DNA of 20,699 nt from a virus, in IMG/VR virus record IMGVR_UViG_3300044648_000212, positions 1 to 20,699 of that record. One strand, given 5' to 3'. The position numbers and the translations under genes are program-made. How positions within the stretch are numbered: the first letter of the stretch is position 1; every line of letters starts with the position of its first letter. Below, one piece after another: positions 19,463 to 20,699 of this stretch. The notes below the pieces were generated by a model. It had not been told where the DNA came from, made no database searches, and saw only the letters and a list, made by a program, of their open reading frames with translations.

Positions 19463-19671
19463 TGGCGCACAAAGAAATCCGCATTGACATGAGTGAGATA
19501 CAGGATTCCAAGACCATTACGCAGGTCAACTTGCGGAAGTTTGCTGAAGCGTTCGGGTCTAAGGACGCGATGAAGCATCAAGAGGTTGATGAACTGATAG
19601 ACGATTTCGATAAGCACCAACGGGTGCTCAAGGTGCGAGGGGTGAAAAAGTATTTTCTCATGGGGAAGTAG
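19462..19671 (+). CDS. Hypothetical protein, 69 aa
   Basis: ATG 19462 shares a base with the portal TAA. The protein is soluble, acidic then basic (MAHKEIRIDMSEIQDSKTIT; RKFAEAFGSKDAMKHQEVDE; RGVKKYFLMGK). No motif is recognised. Its place between portal and scaffold suggests a head-assembly accessory role. A weak hairpin (GATCC 19677-19681, GGATC 19688-19692) follows before the next Shine-Dalgarno. Confidence 0.6.
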   Translation: MAHKEIRIDMSEIQDSKTITQVNLRKFAEAFGSKDAMKHQEVDELIDDFDKHQRVLKVRGVKKYFLMGK

Positions 19672-19708
19672 TCAGCGATCCACTGTCGGATCTTCCTGAA
19701 GGAGCAAC

Positions 19709-20038
19709 ATGGCGAACGAAGTGAAAAAAGAAACCGTCAAGATGAAGTACGTGGGGCATTTCAAGGGCAATACCAAAGTAGTTGAACTGCCCATCCCCTT
19801 AGTCAGTAACAGCATGAAGCAGGAGGAAGTGTTGACGTTCAGCCGTACCACCAAGAACGGCATCGCCTATTGCGAAGTGCCGTTGCGCTGGGCTGGTGCG
19901 CTGCTTTCAGTCGGTGGCAACTTTCAGTTGGCCGAAACACTCACACCCGACCTCAAGGGCCGTCTTGAAGTGGAGAAGGCTGAGAACGATGAACGCATGA
20001 GGAAATTCGCTCTTGAAAATGAGTTGGTGGAAGCATGA
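19709..20038 (+). CDS. Hypothetical protein, 109 aa
   Basis: AAGGAGC precedes ATG 19709. The first two thirds are beta-rich (KMKYVGHFKGNTKVVELPIP; VLTFSRTTKNGIAYCEVP; WAGALLSVGGNFQL), ending in a charged helix (GRLEVEKAENDERMRKFALE). It may be a small virion or head-completion protein, but no family is recognised. Its stop overlaps the scaffold-like start as ATGA. Confidence 0.6.
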   Translation: MANEVKKETVKMKYVGHFKGNTKVVELPIPLVSNSMKQEEVLTFSRTTKNGIAYCEVPLRWAGALLSVGGNFQLAETLTPDLKGRLEVEKAENDERMRKFALENELVEA

Positions 20039-20699
20039 GCGCCGTAACAGAAAAGGAAAAGCCAGCAGCGAAAGCGCCTGCTCCCATGGGCAGCTTCCTA
20101 GGGAAGTTACAGGACAAAGCGAAGCCAGCATCCAAGCCAGAGGAGAAAGCCGATGAACAAGGAGAGAATAAAAACCCTGTTGTGGCTGAGAAGCCAGTGG
20201 CTGCGGCTCCTGTGCAAGCTGAACCTGTACCAAAAGCCGAAACCAAACCTGAAGCTGGTAGCAAAACAGAACCTGAAAAAGCTGAACGGCAAACTGACAA
20301 AGACACCCTCGAAAAGCGTCTTAAGGACACCCAGTCCTGGGCGAATGAAGAACATAAAAGGGCGCTGCGAGCAGAACGAGAATTAAAAGAACTCAAAGAA
20401 GCTGTGGTGCGCGTCGAGAAAAAGATTGACGGCACCTATGAACCCCCACAACTCCCTTCCCCCGAACAGCAAAGCGCCGATGCACAAGTGCGAGGTCGTA
20501 TTGAGTCCTCGCATGATGCGGCCGTCAGGCAGTACGGGGAGGAGTACGTCATGCAGACCGTGTGGGCTGAGGACTCGCTCTATCAGAAATTGCAAGCAAA
20601 TCCTCTGATTCGAGCGAGAGTGATGGAAGCGAAATCCCCAGTGCTGGAAGCCATCGCCGTCGTCAAGGAACACCTAGACGGTGAGAAGTATGGCCGCAC
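20035..20699 (+). CDS. Scaffolding-like protein, N-terminal part (cut by window end)
   Basis: The frame from ATG 20035 stays open to the last base (221 complete codons). Residues 1-90 are low-complexity Lys/Ala/Pro/Glu-rich (KPAAKAPAPMGSFLGKLQDK), then a coiled-coil segment follows (about 95-130, HKRALRAERELKELKEAVV), then DAAVRQYGEEYVMQTVWAED and a helical region. A disordered charged start plus coiled coil immediately after the portal is the usual make-up and position of a capsid scaffolding protein. No catalytic motif is seen in the visible part. Overlapping frames on the other strand are shadows. Confidence 0.65.
   Translation, partial: MSAVTEKEKPAAKAPAPMGSFLGKLQDKAKPASKPEEKADEQGENKNPVVAEKPVAAAPVQAEPVPKAETKPEAGSKTEPEKAERQTDKDTLEKRLKDTQSWANEEHKRALRAERELKELKEAVVRVEKKIDGTYEPPQLPSPEQQSADAQVRGRIESSHDAAVRQYGEEYVMQTVWAEDSLYQKLQANPLIRARVMEAKSPVLEAIAVVKEHLDGEKYGR

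Noticed and set aside
19677-19692. Terminator between the 69-aa gene and the next gene
   Set aside because: GATCC/GGATC gives only a 5-bp stem and there is no U-run.

Overview
The window is a contiguous piece of a tailed double-stranded DNA phage or prophage (Caudoviricetes). Its packaging and head module has a small terminase candidate, a large terminase, a P22-type portal and the start of a scaffold-like protein. It also carries a tyrosine integrase and a divergent regulatory switch, so the phage is probably temperate. The host cannot be named. Strong Shine-Dalgarno sites, TTGACA-type promoters and a small lipoprotein fit a Gram-negative bacterium. I see no rRNA, standard tRNA, insertion sequence or CRISPR array.

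Layout. At 1-733 (+) lie the end of a metallophosphoesterase and a small unknown gene. Positions 730-3097 (-) hold a leftward lysogeny-type operon: a ribbon-helix-helix (RHH) regulator, several microproteins, a zinc-ribbon protein and the integrase. Positions 3098-3267 form a divergent promoter/operator region with repeated GTACTA half-sites, and a second RHH gene is transcribed to the right. From 3432 to 9732 (+) runs an early operon of tightly overlapping genes: membrane microproteins, a possible structured RNA, zinc ribbons, a PD-(D/E)XK nuclease, a putative single-strand annealing protein, RusA, a DNA methyltransferase with an HTH-like insert, a replication protein and a coiled-coil protein. 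An AT-rich control region at 9733-9888 separates this from the packaging and accessory part.

From 9889 onward come the small terminase candidate, an Acb2-like anti-CBASS protein, small Cys-rich or lipoprotein genes, and then an unexpected four-enzyme cassette inserted before the large terminase. The cassette encodes a NeuB/SpsE-type synthase, a class IV PLP aminotransferase, a radical SAM enzyme with an unusual CX5CX2C motif and a SPASM-like tail, and an SpsF-type cytidylyltransferase, with two membrane microproteins between them. Overlapping start and stop codons tie the cassette into one translational unit with the large terminase. It looks like a pathway that makes a CMP-activated 3-deoxy-2-keto acid sugar or a related amino acid. 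The substrate and the target are unknown.

Other points: about 13 membrane microproteins of 23-56 residues are interleaved among the larger genes, most of them joined by ATGA-type overlaps. The octamer ACTTGACA recurs five times at or near control regions. The portal gene's Shine-Dalgarno and TTG start lie inside a strong hairpin. Functions come from motif recognition alone, with no database search. Starts of small genes were chosen by Shine-Dalgarno quality and overlap.
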